64,000 bases of DNA from Rhodoplanes sp963724735 (GTDB lineage Bacteria; Pseudomonadota; Alphaproteobacteria; Rhizobiales; Xanthobacteraceae): contig CAVRVX010000009.1 in the NCBI GenBank assembly GCA_963724735.1, positions 87,879 to 151,878 of the forward strand, in the 5' to 3' direction. The notes under the pieces were generated by a model, which was given only the letters and a program-made list of their open reading frames with translations, was not told the origin of the DNA and ran no database searches. A program made the translations under genes and the position numbers. Each line of letters starts with the position of its first letter. Within the stretch, counting starts at the first letter, position 1. Below, piece after piece: positions 32,615-44,646 of this stretch.

Positions 32615-34453
32615 TCAGCGGTCGTCGACAAACGTCCCTGGGGCGGGACACAGCGGCACGTAGCCGTGTTCGGGCGCTCCCATCTTTGGCGGGGCGACGC
32701 GCTCGGCCGCGCTGCGCGCGGTCAGCCACGCGGCCCAGGCCTGCCACCATGACCCATCGACCAATTTGGCGCCGGCGAGCCAGGTATCGGCATCGACGTA
32801 CCGGTCGTCCGCGTAGCGGGTCGCGATGTGATAGCGCCGGCCCCGATGGCCGGGCTCCGACACGATGCCGGCATTATGCCCGCCATTGGTCAGGACGAAG
32901 GTGACCTCGTTGTCGGTGAACAGGTGCACCTTGTAGACCGAACGCCACGGCGCGATGTGATCGGATTCGGTGCCGACCACGAACATCGGGATGCGGATGT
33001 CCTTCAGCGCGATGACGCGGCCTTCCACCGCATAGCGGCCGGCGGTCAGCCGGTTCTCCAGGAACAGGCCCCGCAGATACTGTGAATGCATGCGATAGGG
33101 CAGGCGGGTCGGGTCGGCGTTCCAGGTGGTGAGGTCGGTTGCTTTGTCGCGTTCCCCGAGCAGGTAGTCGCGGATCATGCGCGACCAGATGAGTTCGTTC
33201 GCGTGCAGCGCCCGGAAGGCGCCGACCATTTGGCTCGCGTCGAGGACGCCTTGATCCCACATCATGTCTTCGACGAAGGCGATCTGGCTCTCGTCGACGA
33301 GCAGCATCAGTTCGCCGGCCTCGCTGAAATCGGTCTGGGCGGCGAGCAGCGAGACGGAAGCGAGCCCATCGTGCTCGTCGCGGGCCATCGTCGCGGCCGT
33401 GATCGCGAGCATGGTGCCGCCGAGGCAATAGCCGCACGCATGAACCTCCCGGCCCGGCACGATGGCGTTGACTGCGTCGAGCGCGGCCAGAACGCCGGTG
33501 GTTCGATAGGCGTCGAAGGGAATGTCGCGGTCTGCCGGGGTCGGATTGCGCCAGGAGATCATGAACACGGTGAAGCCGCGCTCAGTGAGATAACGCACCA
33601 GCGAGTTTTCGTGGCTCAGATCGAGCACGTAATATTTCATGATCCAGGCGGGAACGATCAGGACCGGTTCGGCGATCACCTCGCTTGTCGCTGGCCTGTA
33701 TTGGATGAGCTCGATCAGCTCGTTGCGGTAGACCACCTCGCCGGGCGTAGCGGCGATTTCCTTGCCGACCCGAAATTGGCTGCTCAACGGGGCCGGTTCG
33801 GCCGCGAGCAGGCGCAGCGAATCCTCGAGTAAATTCGCCGCTCCGCGCACGAGATTGCCGCCCGCCTCCCTGGCGGTCCGATCGATGATCACCGGGTTGA
33901 GCCAGGGAATGTTGGAGGGCGACATGACGTCCAGCAATTGCCGCATCACGAAGCCGACGCGCGCCGCATTCTCCGGCGTCATGCCGCGGACTTCTCGCGT
34001 CGCGCTGCGCCACCACTCTTCTTGCGCAAGGAAAGCCTGTTGCAGGAAGACGAAGGGCGGGGTCCTCCAGGCGGGTTCGGAGAACCGTTGATCATGTTCG
34101 AGCGGGGCGAACGGCAGCTCGGGGTTCTGTCCGAGCGCGCAGCGCCCGGCGAATGAGGCGAACCGCGTCGTTGCCCGCCAAGCCGCCAGCGCCAATTCCA
34201 ATTGCCGACCGGGGGCGCGCGAAAGATGCGACATCCAGTCCGACCAGGCGACAAACTGCGCATGCGGCGATATGCCGTGCGTCAGCCGGGCGGTAATCGC
34301 ACGGGCGAGCCGGTCGAGCGTCTCGAACGAAGGCGGTTCGGTTCGCGGTCGCGGCAGGGGCGGGCGTTCGCGCGGCGCCAGCGGCGCAAGTGACAGCGGC
34401 GGTGGCGGCGCGAGTGACAGCGGCGGTGGAACCGGTCGGTTCACGTCGTGCAT
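32615..34453 (-). CDS. phaC: Class I poly(3-hydroxyalkanoate) synthase
   Basis: PhaC polymerises hydroxyacyl-CoA into polyester granules in the cytoplasm. The 612-residue form starts MHDVNRP; an ATG at 34510 would add 19 residues, and neither has a strong ribosome site. A proline-rich N-terminus (to about 45) precedes the PhaC_N domain. The catalytic triad is visible: cysteine in GYCLGG (lipase-like box), aspartate in GTESDHIAPW and histidine in TNGGHNAGIV. No phaA, phaB or phasin gene is adjacent. It is convergent with the hydrogenase operon. Confidence 0.94.
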   Translation of the reverse strand: MHDVNRPVPPPLSLAPPPPLSLAPLAPRERPPLPRPRTEPPSFETLDRLARAITARLTHGISPHAQFVAWSDWMSHLSRAPGRQLELALAAWRATTRFASFAGRCALGQNPELPFAPLEHDQRFSEPAWRTPPFVFLQQAFLAQEEWWRSATREVRGMTPENAARVGFVMRQLLDVMSPSNIPWLNPVIIDRTAREAGGNLVRGAANLLEDSLRLLAAEPAPLSSQFRVGKEIAATPGEVVYRNELIELIQYRPATSEVIAEPVLIVPAWIMKYYVLDLSHENSLVRYLTERGFTVFMISWRNPTPADRDIPFDAYRTTGVLAALDAVNAIVPGREVHACGYCLGGTMLAITAATMARDEHDGLASVSLLAAQTDFSEAGELMLLVDESQIAFVEDMMWDQGVLDASQMVGAFRALHANELIWSRMIRDYLLGERDKATDLTTWNADPTRLPYRMHSQYLRGLFLENRLTAGRYAVEGRVIALKDIRIPMFVVGTESDHIAPWRSVYKVHLFTDNEVTFVLTNGGHNAGIVSEPGHRGRRYHIATRYADDRYVDADTWLAGAKLVDGSWWQAWAAWLTARSAAERVAPPKMGAPEHGYVPLCPAPGTFVDDR

Positions 34454-34596
34454 CCTGCGGGCTCGGCTCGTTGGACAACACCCCAAACGCCGGGCGATCA
34501 AAGCCCGCATCCGTGAACTTTTCGTGACCGCCCCGCTCCCGCACAGCCAAATAGCCCGATGCGGGCTGCGGCCCGAAATCGACGTCGCCGGAAGCG

Positions 34597-34878
34597 CTAC
34601 TCGACGACCATGCCGACGGCCGCGTCCGGATGATGCTGCAGAAAATGGCGAAGCACAGCGAGAAGCTCGACCGCGTGCTTCACTTCGCCGCGGTCGAGGG
34701 CCTCGTGGATATCCTCGATGATCATGGTCCGGATGCGCTCGGACCCGTGCGCCTGATGCAGCAGGTAGCTCGCCAGGGCGGACGCCGGGACCGCGCCGAT
34801 ATGCTCATGTTCGCAGATCGCGGCCACTTCGTCAGGCTCCAAGCCGCACATTGCAATGCAGTCTTCTAGGCCGATCAT
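34597..34878 (-). CDS. Conserved hypothetical protein, 93 residues
   Basis: This small protein begins MIGLEDCIAMCGLEPDEVAAICEHEHI and ends with an acidic helical part (EDIHEALDRGEVKHAVELLAVLRHF). I recall similar short proteins in Bradyrhizobium and relatives, with no assigned role. It is cytoplasmic and probably helical. It lies upstream of phaC on the same strand, 140 bases away, with no clear link to it. Confidence 0.7.
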   Translation of the reverse strand: MIGLEDCIAMCGLEPDEVAAICEHEHIGAVPASALASYLLHQAHGSERIRTMIIEDIHEALDRGEVKHAVELLAVLRHFLQHHPDAAVGMVVE

Positions 34879-35060
34879 CGCTGAATCCTCAATTATCCAA
34901 TCTTCGCGCGACGCGGGCGCTGGCAGGGAATTAATGCTTGCGAAATTATTATAGGCGCGAATCCGACACGGCGAATTTGATGCAGAGCAATGAAGGGCGT
35001 TTTGCGCAGCGATGGGCGCGGCGATGGGCGCCGCCCCTCCGGAAAGGATGGCCGACAACC

Positions 35061-36011
35061 CTAGGAGGCAACCCGCCCCGCCTCCCAGCCGAGCATTGCG
35101 CGCTTGCGGGTGAGGCCCCAATGATAGCCGGTCAGCGCGCCGTGCTTGCCGATCACCCGATGACACGGCACCACGAAGCAGAGCGGGTTCTTGCCGACCG
35201 CGGCTCCCACCGCGCGCGCCGCCTTGGGGGTGCAAACCCTCGCCGCGAGGTCGGAATAGGTCGTGACCCGGCCGAGCGGAACCCGCAGCAGCGTCTCCCA
35301 GACCCGCACTTCGAAATCGGTCCCGATCAATACGATGCGCAACGGGTCGCCCGGCAGCCAGCGCGTGGGATCGAACACGCGGCGGGCGAGCGCGGCGGTG
35401 CCTTGTTGATCATGGACATAGGCCGCATTCGGCCAGCGTCCCTGCATGTCTTCGAGCACGGGCGCCTCCTCGCCGGCGTCGGCGAAGGCAATTCCCGCGA
35501 GCCCGCGCTCGGTCGCCATCACCAGGGCGGTCCCGAATGGGCAGGGGTGAAAGCCGAACCGCAGGGTCAGTCCGGCACCGCCCGCCTTCCACTCGCCGGG
35601 CGACATCGCCTCATGGGTGACGAACAGGTCGTGCAGCCGTCCCGGCCCCGACAGGCCGACCTCATAGGCGGCGTCGAGCACGCTCGCCGCGTCGCGCAAC
35701 AGCCGGCGGGCATGATCGAGGGTAAGGGCCTGGAGGAAGGCCTTGGGCGTCAGGCCGGCCCAGCGGCGGAACAGGACCGTGAGCCCATCCGCGGAGAGGC
35801 CGGCGGCGCGGGCGACGGCCTCCATATCCGGCTGGTCGCGCCAATGCTCAGACAGGTAGGCGATGGCGCGGCGGACGCAGGCGTAGTCTTCGGCCGCGGT
35901 CTGGAGCGGCGGGGGCGCGGCGCCGACGGGCCGTGCTTGGGTCAGATCGATATTGCGAGTTGCGAGCGTCATGATTGCCTGATCATCGATCTTGCGAGTT
36001 GCGAGCGTCAT
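35061..36011 (-). CDS. ada: Ada-type AraC regulator/O6-methylguanine-DNA methyltransferase
   Basis: The 316-residue protein fuses an AraC-type helix-turn-helix domain (about 40-130) to an O6-alkylguanine methyltransferase domain (about 140-312) with the acceptor cysteine in VVPCHRVIG. The N-terminal zinc domain that senses methylphosphotriesters in E. coli Ada is absent, as in several alphaproteobacterial members. The first 26 residues come from a local duplication: MTLATRKID and MTLATRNID are 13 codons apart, so a second start at 35972 is equally good. It repairs alkylated DNA and may activate repair genes. Confidence 0.9.
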   Translation of the reverse strand: MTLATRKIDDQAIMTLATRNIDLTQARPVGAAPPPLQTAAEDYACVRRAIAYLSEHWRDQPDMEAVARAAGLSADGLTVLFRRWAGLTPKAFLQALTLDHARRLLRDAASVLDAAYEVGLSGPGRLHDLFVTHEAMSPGEWKAGGAGLTLRFGFHPCPFGTALVMATERGLAGIAFADAGEEAPVLEDMQGRWPNAAYVHDQQGTAALARRVFDPTRWLPGDPLRIVLIGTDFEVRVWETLLRVPLGRVTTYSDLAARVCTPKAARAVGAAVGKNPLCFVVPCHRVIGKHGALTGYHWGLTRKRAMLGWEAGRVAS

Positions 36012-36012
36012 G
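35953..36012. repeat. Local duplication of the ada start region
   Basis: A 21-bp unit (TTGCGAGTTGCGAGCGTCATG on the + strand is split here as 35953-35973 and 35992-36012) occurs twice, 39 bases apart. Nearby bases (GATCAGGC before the start on the gene strand, ATCGAT after it) also match. The duplication keeps frame and gives two start codons, each with similar upstream sequence. Confidence 0.8.
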
Positions 36013-36020
36013 CGCCTGAT

Positions 36021-36590
36021 CTAGGCCGGGCCGCCGGTCCGATCCACCCGATTTCCGGACGGCTCGTCAAACCGGGCGCGGGTCGGGCCGCGTCTTGCTT
36101 CGCCAAGCGCGGCGGAGAGGGCGGCGGCGAAGCTGTCCTTCTCCTCCGGGCTCAGGTCTTGCGCGACCGGGTGCCGCCGTCCGTGCGAGACGAGGACGAG
36201 GCGCTGCGTCCCAAAATCGGGGTCGACCTCGCGATGCAGCCGGACCCAGAGCGGGTTGAGGGTAAATTCCGCGAACGCCCCCTTATGACTGATCCGCCGC
36301 ACGCTGAGCGTCGATGGGGTGACCAGGACCTGCTCGCGCGCGGCGGCGCGGCGGAAATTGACCTGGAAGGCGAAATAGACGAGGACCACATCGAGCCCTA
36401 GGAAGGCGACGATGGGCCATGCGCCGGTCGCCATGAAAATCACCGCGAGCACGAGGCTCGCCCCGCCGAAAGTCAACATGACCGCGAGGAAGCCAAGGCT
36501 GTCCAGCGACCGGTGCGGCGTCACGTCGGCGGCGAAAATCGTCGGTTCATAGGCGCTGCGCACGGGCGGGATCATCTCCTTCCAACACAT
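36021..36590 (-). CDS. DUF2244 integral membrane protein
   Basis: The 189-residue protein has two membrane helices (about 42-62 and 65-85) followed by a cytoplasmic beta-rich domain with RRAAAREQVLV and LNPLWVRLHRE, features of the DUF2244 family. The function is unknown. The start is uncertain: MCWKEMIPPV at 36590 or MIPPV at 36575, both near an AAGGAG. It is divergent from nth with only about ten bases between start codons, so the promoters must overlap coding sequence. Confidence 0.8.
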   Translation of the reverse strand: MCWKEMIPPVRSAYEPTIFAADVTPHRSLDSLGFLAVMLTFGGASLVLAVIFMATGAWPIVAFLGLDVVLVYFAFQVNFRRAAAREQVLVTPSTLSVRRISHKGAFAEFTLNPLWVRLHREVDPDFGTQRLVLVSHGRRHPVAQDLSPEEKDSFAAALSAALGEARRGPTRARFDEPSGNRVDRTGGPA

Positions 36591-36600
36591 CCTTAAGACT

Positions 36601-37344
36601 ATGACACGCAAGCCGATCCGCAAGCCCTCGGCGGCCCGACCCTCCCCGGCCCGAGCCGCAGCCGGCAGGCCCCGGCAAAACGCCAAGCGCGGCCGGGTCG
36701 AGCCTTGGAGCACGGCCGAAATTGAAGAGGCGTTCAGGCGATTCCGCGCGGCCAATCCCGAGCCGAAGGGGGAGCTCGAGCACATCAACCCCTACACGCT
36801 GCTGGTCGCCGTGGTGCTCTCCGCCCAGGCGACTGACGCTGGCGTAAACAAGGCGACCAAGGCGCTGTTCGCCATCGCCGACACGCCGGAAAAGATGGTC
36901 GCGCTCGGCGAGGAGCGGCTGCAGGCGATGATCAAGACGATCGGCCTCTACCGCGCCAAGGCCAAGAACGTGATTGCGCTGTCGCGGCAATTGATCGCCG
37001 AGCATGGCGGCATGGTGCCGCCGGTGCGCGAGGCGCTGGAGAAGCTGCCCGGCGTGGGGCGCAAGACGGCGAATGTCGTGCTCAACATTGCTTTCGGCAA
37101 GGAGACGATCGCGGTCGACACCCATGTCTTCCGCGTCTGCAACCGCACCGGCCTCGCGCCGGGGAAAGACCCGCTGGAGGTGGAGACGCGGCTCGAGGCG
37201 GTGACGCCGCCGGCCTACAAGCGGCACGCCCACCACTGGCTCATCCTGCACGGGCGCTACGTCTGCACCGCGCGGCAGCCCCGCTGCCCGACCTGCCTCA
37301 TCAATGATCTGTGCCGGTGGCCGGAGAAAACGCCGCCCGTTTGA
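36601..37344 (+). CDS. nth: Endonuclease III
   Basis: Nth removes oxidised pyrimidines and cuts at abasic sites in base excision repair. The 247-residue protein has a basic 35-residue N-terminal extension, then the helix-hairpin-helix LPGVGRKTANVVLN (about 149-162), the catalytic lysine in SAQATDAGVNKATKAL region and aspartate in VDTHVFRVCNR. The 4Fe-4S cysteines are in VCTARQPRCPTCLINDLC (Cx6Cx2Cx5C). Confidence 0.95.
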   Translation: MTRKPIRKPSAARPSPARAAAGRPRQNAKRGRVEPWSTAEIEEAFRRFRAANPEPKGELEHINPYTLLVAVVLSAQATDAGVNKATKALFAIADTPEKMVALGEERLQAMIKTIGLYRAKAKNVIALSRQLIAEHGGMVPPVREALEKLPGVGRKTANVVLNIAFGKETIAVDTHVFRVCNRTGLAPGKDPLEVETRLEAVTPPAYKRHAHHWLILHGRYVCTARQPRCPTCLINDLCRWPEKTPPV

Positions 37345-37439
37345 TGAAAGGCAGCCGCCGACGGCCTCTTTAAGGTTGCTCGACGACGTCTTTGCAACGA
37401 CTCCTCGTCTTTGCCGGGCGAAGACCCGGCAATCCATTT

Positions 37440-37976
37440 GCTCCCTCTCCCTCCCGTATCGCTGCGCTCTGCTCCCTCTCCCGCTTGCGGGGGAGGGTTG
37501 GGAGGGGGGCGGATGCGCGGGTCAAGCCCAGGGTCAAGCCTTTGGGTCAAGCCCGCGCATGACGAGGATTGGGCTACTGCAACATTTCTTTCCCTCTCCC
37601 CTTGCGGGAGAGGATGCCCGAGCCGCTTTAGCGGCGAGGGCAGGTGAGGGGTAACGGGGTCACGCTCTCAGCGTTGCAGATGCGAAGCGACCCCCTCACC
37701 CGGCTCGAAACTCGCTTCGCTCGTTTCTCACCACCCTCTCCCGCGAGGGGAGAGGGGGAGTTTGCGCCGCATGTTTTTGTGAGGGCGAATATCCCCCTCA
37801 CCCGGTTCCTCGCTGCGCTCGGAACCCCCCTCTCCCGCGAGGGGAGAGCGGGAGTTTGCGTCGCATGTTTTCGTGAGGGCGAATACCCGCTCACCCGGCA
37901 CGCATCTCGCTTTGCTCTATGCTTGCCTGTCCTCGGGTCAAGCCCGAGGACAGGCTCTCTCCCCACCGGGGAGAGG
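37440..37976. repeat. Cluster of GC-rich palindromic intergenic repeats
   Basis: The 680-base gap between nth and gcvP holds no gene. It contains at least five short palindromes of the CCTCTCCCGCGAGGGGAGAGG kind, near 37470, 37592, 37733, 37829 and 37957, joined by CCCTCACCCGG-type linkers. The pattern is that of repeats scattered between Rhizobiales genes. Two units (37733 and 37829) share long flanks and look like a local duplication. Translated frames here are repeat artefacts. Confidence 0.75.
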
Positions 37977-38026
37977 TAAGCCGGCGGCTCGCAATGGGCA
38001 ACGGCGCAGACCCGTCTCGCGATCGG

Positions 38027-40912
<2,886 letters not shown>

Positions 40913-41100
40913 CGTTGTTCCTCACATGACGTCAAGCAACGGGTGTGGGGGTCGGGGGGCGTTCGCCCGGCCGCGCACGCGACGAATGTTCAGGAGGGGC
41001 TGGCCGCGTGCGCGCTGGCGTAGGCCCGCGCCGGTATTTTGAGGAGAATTGCTCGGCCAAAAAACAAGACAAAGGGCGCCTCCCGGCGAGCCAGACTCGC
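40913..41100. other. gcvP leader between riboswitch and start codon
   Basis: This leader lies between the second aptamer and gcvP. I find no gene in it. It includes a T-rich tract on the minus strand (CTTGTTTTTTGG near 41060) that follows a GC-rich segment and could serve as the expression-platform terminator, but the hairpin was not folded. Confidence 0.4.
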
Positions 41101-41265
41101 CATGGCGCCCCATCTGTATTGGTGCCTGAGAACGTTATCCCGTCGGCGGACGCTCGCAGCGTCACTTTCCAGATTCAGTCCTCTCGACGGTCCTTTTGCC
41201 TGAGAGTTTCCGGGGCGGTTGCTCCTTCGGCGCCGGGCTGAACCGGTCTCTCCCGTCGAGGGTAG
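41101..41265 (-). promoter_or_regulatory. Tandem glycine riboswitch
   Basis: Reading the minus strand from 41262, the first aptamer has CGGGAGAGACC, the core GCCGAAGGAGCAA and CTCTCAGGCAAAAGGACC, closed by a P1 stem CTCGACGG/CCGTCGAG. A second, less canonical aptamer follows (P1 ATCTG at 41170-41174 with CAGAT at 41111-41115; GTTCTCAGGCACC). These are the hallmarks of the glycine riboswitch, which turns on glycine-cleavage genes. About 190 bases separate it from gcvP. Confidence 0.88.
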
Positions 41266-41523
41266 GCGTCAACTTGTACCGTATATAACCTGCTGCCGGC
41301 AAATCTGCGATATGTCAACATTGGTCAGCCGACCCCGCGGGTTCCGCACAGCCATTTCGGCATGGTAAGCCGGAACGGGCCCGACGACGAATGTTGGGGG
41401 CCGCCGCCCCGGGCGAGCGGCGGGGCGACCGGCGTGCCAAATCGCCACAACATGGCCTATAAGTTCCTTAAGTTGCTGGCACATTCTTCGGTCGCCGTTG
41501 GCGGAGCGCGGCGAAGGGGACAT

Positions 41524-42708
41524 ATGGATACGCTCGACAAGTACATCTTCAGGACCAACTTCAGCAGCTTCCTGGTTGTCCTGGTCAGCCTGACCGCGGT
41601 GATCTGGGTCACGCAAATCCTTCGCCAGATCGATCTGATCACGAGCCAGGGACAGACGGTTCTCGTTTTTTTATCGATCACGAGCCTGATCATTCCCGGA
41701 CTCATGCTGGTTCTCGCGCCGATCGCGCTGCTGATCGCCGTGCTGAATAGCCTCGTGCGCCTCAATAATGATTCGGAGCTGGTGGTCATGAGCGCCGCCG
41801 GGATTTCTCCCGCGCGGCTGTTCCGGCCGTTTCTCCTGGTCGCCACGGTGGTTTCGGTTTTCGTGTTGCTGCTCGGCGCCTACGTCTCGCCCAGGCTGCA
41901 ACGGGAGCTGGCGGAACAGATCACCAGGGTGAGAACGGATCTGATCGCCAATATCGTGCGCCCCGGCACCTTCACGTCGATCGAAAGAGGCCTGACCTTT
42001 CACATTCGCGAAAAACGCAATGACAGCCAGTTCGGCGGCATCTTGATCGATGATTCGCGCAACGCGAGTGAGCGGAACACGGTCATCGCCGAGCAGGGGA
42101 ACATCGTTCAGAACAAGCTCGGGACATTCCTGGTCATGAGCGACGGCTGGGTGCAGCGCCGACGCAACGCTGACCGCGATCCGACCCTGATCAAGTTCGA
42201 GCACTATGCCTTCGACCTGTCGCCCTACAGCGGTTCGTCCCGCGTCACCTACGGGCTGCGCGAGAAATATCTCTGGGAGCTGCTCAATCCGGCTCTCGAT
42301 GACCAGCTGTTGAAGACCGCCCCCGGGCCGTTCCACGCCGAACTGCATGACCGATTGGTCGCGCCCGTCTATCCTTTCGCGTTCGTTGTGATTGCCTTCG
42401 TGGCGCTATGCATGCCGCGCACCACGCGGCAGGGTGGGATGTTGTCGATCGTGTTTGCCGGGGTGGCCGTGTTCGGATTGCGAATCTTCGGATTCCTCTG
42501 CATGGCGCTCGGCCAGAACTCGCCGGCGGTGCTCTACGCAGTCTATCCGGCGGCCGCGCTCGCCATCGGGCTGGGGGGCATCGCCATCTTCCGCGGCGAG
42601 GGGCTCGAACTCGAAAGCAAGATCGACCTCTCGAAGCTCGGCGGTCAGTGGCTTGGAAAGATTACCAACTTCGCGCGCTTCGCGCCGCGCCGAGTTCCGA
42701 CCCCCTGA
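41524..42708 (+). CDS. LptF/LptG-family permease
   Basis: This 394-residue inner-membrane protein has the LptF/G layout: two helices at the N-terminus (about 15-38 and 50-80), a third near 100-122, a periplasmic beta-jellyroll domain (about 130-265) and three C-terminal helices. MDTLDKYIFRTNFSSFLVVL and MSAAGISPARL are family features. LptF and LptG normally form an operon in the lipopolysaccharide export machine; here only one is present, followed by an ABC exporter. It is closer to LptF in length. The start ATG has an AAGGGG site. Confidence 0.85.
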   Translation: MDTLDKYIFRTNFSSFLVVLVSLTAVIWVTQILRQIDLITSQGQTVLVFLSITSLIIPGLMLVLAPIALLIAVLNSLVRLNNDSELVVMSAAGISPARLFRPFLLVATVVSVFVLLLGAYVSPRLQRELAEQITRVRTDLIANIVRPGTFTSIERGLTFHIREKRNDSQFGGILIDDSRNASERNTVIAEQGNIVQNKLGTFLVMSDGWVQRRRNADRDPTLIKFEHYAFDLSPYSGSSRVTYGLREKYLWELLNPALDDQLLKTAPGPFHAELHDRLVAPVYPFAFVVIAFVALCMPRTTRQGGMLSIVFAGVAVFGLRIFGFLCMALGQNSPAVLYAVYPAAALAIGLGGIAIFRGEGLELESKIDLSKLGGQWLGKITNFARFAPRRVPTP

Positions 42709-42792
42709 GTATTCATTCGCTGTTGTACGCGGATCGGCCGATCGACTAAGGTCGCGCCAACGGGCCCGCCCGATCATTGATGTGAGTCGCGC

Positions 42793-44631
42793 ATGCAGCA
42801 GATTTTCTGGCAAACGAGAAACGCTTTGCATGAGCGACTGGCGGATCCGGCGAGCACGATCAGCCTCGTGGCTCGCCTCGCGAACGACTATGGCCGCCCT
42901 TTTTGGCGACGCTATGCGCTCGCCTTCGCGTTCATGGCTCTCGGGGCGGGTTGCACGGCTGCGACGGCGTATCTGATCGGGACCGCGATCGACCAAGCCT
43001 ATGTGAGCCGCGACTTTTACGGAATCGTCGTCGTGGCCGTGCTGGCGGTCGTGATCTTCGCACTCAAGGGGCTGGCCACTTACGGCCAAGCGGTGACGCT
43101 GGCGCGCATCAGCAATCACATCATCGCGACCAATCAGCGGCGGATGTTCGACAAGCTGTTGCAGCAGGACATGGCGTTTTTCGCCGACAAGCATTCCTCG
43201 CAGTTCGGCGCGCGCGTCAATTACGGCGCCAATTCTGCTTCCGCCGTGCTAAATCTGCTGGTCACCGCCAGCGGCCGCGATCTGCTCACCTTCGTCGCTC
43301 TCGCCGCGGTGATGATCTATGGCGCGCCGCTGTTGTCGCTCGGCGCGCTGGTCGTGCTGCCGCCGGCGGTGCTGTTCCTGCGCAAGCTGATCAAGCGCGT
43401 GCGCTCCATCACGCTTGCGCAGTTCGGGGGCAACATGCTCGTCCTGCAGTCGCTGCAGGAGACCGTGCAGGGCGTCAAGATCATCAAGGCGTTCAATCTC
43501 GAAGACGTCATGCGCGCGAAGGTCTATGCGCATGTCGACGAGATCGAGCGCGCCTCCAACAAACTGGCGCGCGTCTCCAATCGCGGGACGCCGCTGATGG
43601 AGACGCTCGGCGGAATTGCGATCGCGGGCGTGCTTCTGATCGGCGGCTATAACGTGCTCGTGCTCGGCAGCGCGCCGGGCGGGTTCACCTCGTTCATCAC
43701 CGCATTCATCCTCGCTTACGAACCGGCCAAGCGCCTCGCCCGCCTCAACCTCGAGCTTCAGAACGGGCTCACGGGCGTCCGCATCCTCTTCGAGCTCCTC
43801 GACCTGCCGGTCGGCTCGGGGCGAAGCGGCGGCGCGGAGGAGCTCGAGGTCACGCGCGGGCGGATCGAGTTCGCCGACGTGACATTCAGCTATCGTCCGG
43901 GCGAGCCGGTGCTGCGCGACATGTCGTTCGCCGTGGCGCCGCATTCGGTCGCCGCCTTTGTCGGCGCGTCCGGCGGCGGCAAGTCGACGATTTTCAACGT
44001 GCTGCTCGGGCTCTACGAGGTGCAGCGCGGAACCGTGCGTATCGACGGCCAGGACATCTCGACTGTGTCGCCGCACTCGTTGCGCCGTCAGATTGCTTAT
44101 GTCGGCCAGGACGTGTTCCTTTTTCACGGAACGATCCGCGAGAATATCGCGCTCGGCCGGCCCGGAGCGACCGACGAGGATATCGTGGCCGCCGCACGCG
44201 GCGCCCATGCGCACGACTTTATCGCGGCGTTTCCGGACGGATACGAGACCAAAGTGGGCGAGCAGGGCGCACAGCTGTCAGGCGGCCAGCGTCAGCGGAT
44301 CGCGATCGCGCGCGCGCTGATCCGCAACGCGCCGATCATCCTGCTCGACGAGCCGACTGCTTCGCTCGACAGCCAGTCCGAGTATTTCGTGCGGGCGGCG
44401 ATGGCCGAGCTGATCAAGGGCCGCACGACGCTCATGATCGCCCACCGGCTTTACACCATCGCCCATGCGGACATGATCCATGTGGTCGAGAACGGGGCGA
44501 TCGTCGAGTCCGGCCGCCACGACGAACTGCTGCGCAAGGGGCAGCGCTACGCGACCTTCCATCAATTGAGATCGTTGGATCAGCAGGCCAAGGAGCCGCC
44601 CGAAAGCGGCCTTCGCGCGGTCGCCGGATAA
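42793..44631 (+). CDS. ABC exporter, MsbA-like half-transporter
   Basis: The 612-residue protein fuses six membrane helices (about 45-330) to an ATPase domain. The latter has Walker A GASGGGKST, the Q-loop AYVGQDVFLF, the signature AQLSGGQRQR, Walker B IILLDEP and the H-loop AHRL. The sequence ENIALGRPGATDEDI is typical of lipid and drug exporters. It lies 84 bases after the LptF-like gene, so a role in envelope lipid export is possible but not shown. Confidence 0.9.
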   Translation: MQQIFWQTRNALHERLADPASTISLVARLANDYGRPFWRRYALAFAFMALGAGCTAATAYLIGTAIDQAYVSRDFYGIVVVAVLAVVIFALKGLATYGQAVTLARISNHIIATNQRRMFDKLLQQDMAFFADKHSSQFGARVNYGANSASAVLNLLVTASGRDLLTFVALAAVMIYGAPLLSLGALVVLPPAVLFLRKLIKRVRSITLAQFGGNMLVLQSLQETVQGVKIIKAFNLEDVMRAKVYAHVDEIERASNKLARVSNRGTPLMETLGGIAIAGVLLIGGYNVLVLGSAPGGFTSFITAFILAYEPAKRLARLNLELQNGLTGVRILFELLDLPVGSGRSGGAEELEVTRGRIEFADVTFSYRPGEPVLRDMSFAVAPHSVAAFVGASGGGKSTIFNVLLGLYEVQRGTVRIDGQDISTVSPHSLRRQIAYVGQDVFLFHGTIRENIALGRPGATDEDIVAAARGAHAHDFIAAFPDGYETKVGEQGAQLSGGQRQRIAIARALIRNAPIILLDEPTASLDSQSEYFVRAAMAELIKGRTTLMIAHRLYTIAHADMIHVVENGAIVESGRHDELLRKGQRYATFHQLRSLDQQAKEPPESGLRAVAG

Positions 44632-44646
44632 GGAAACGATACGGCG

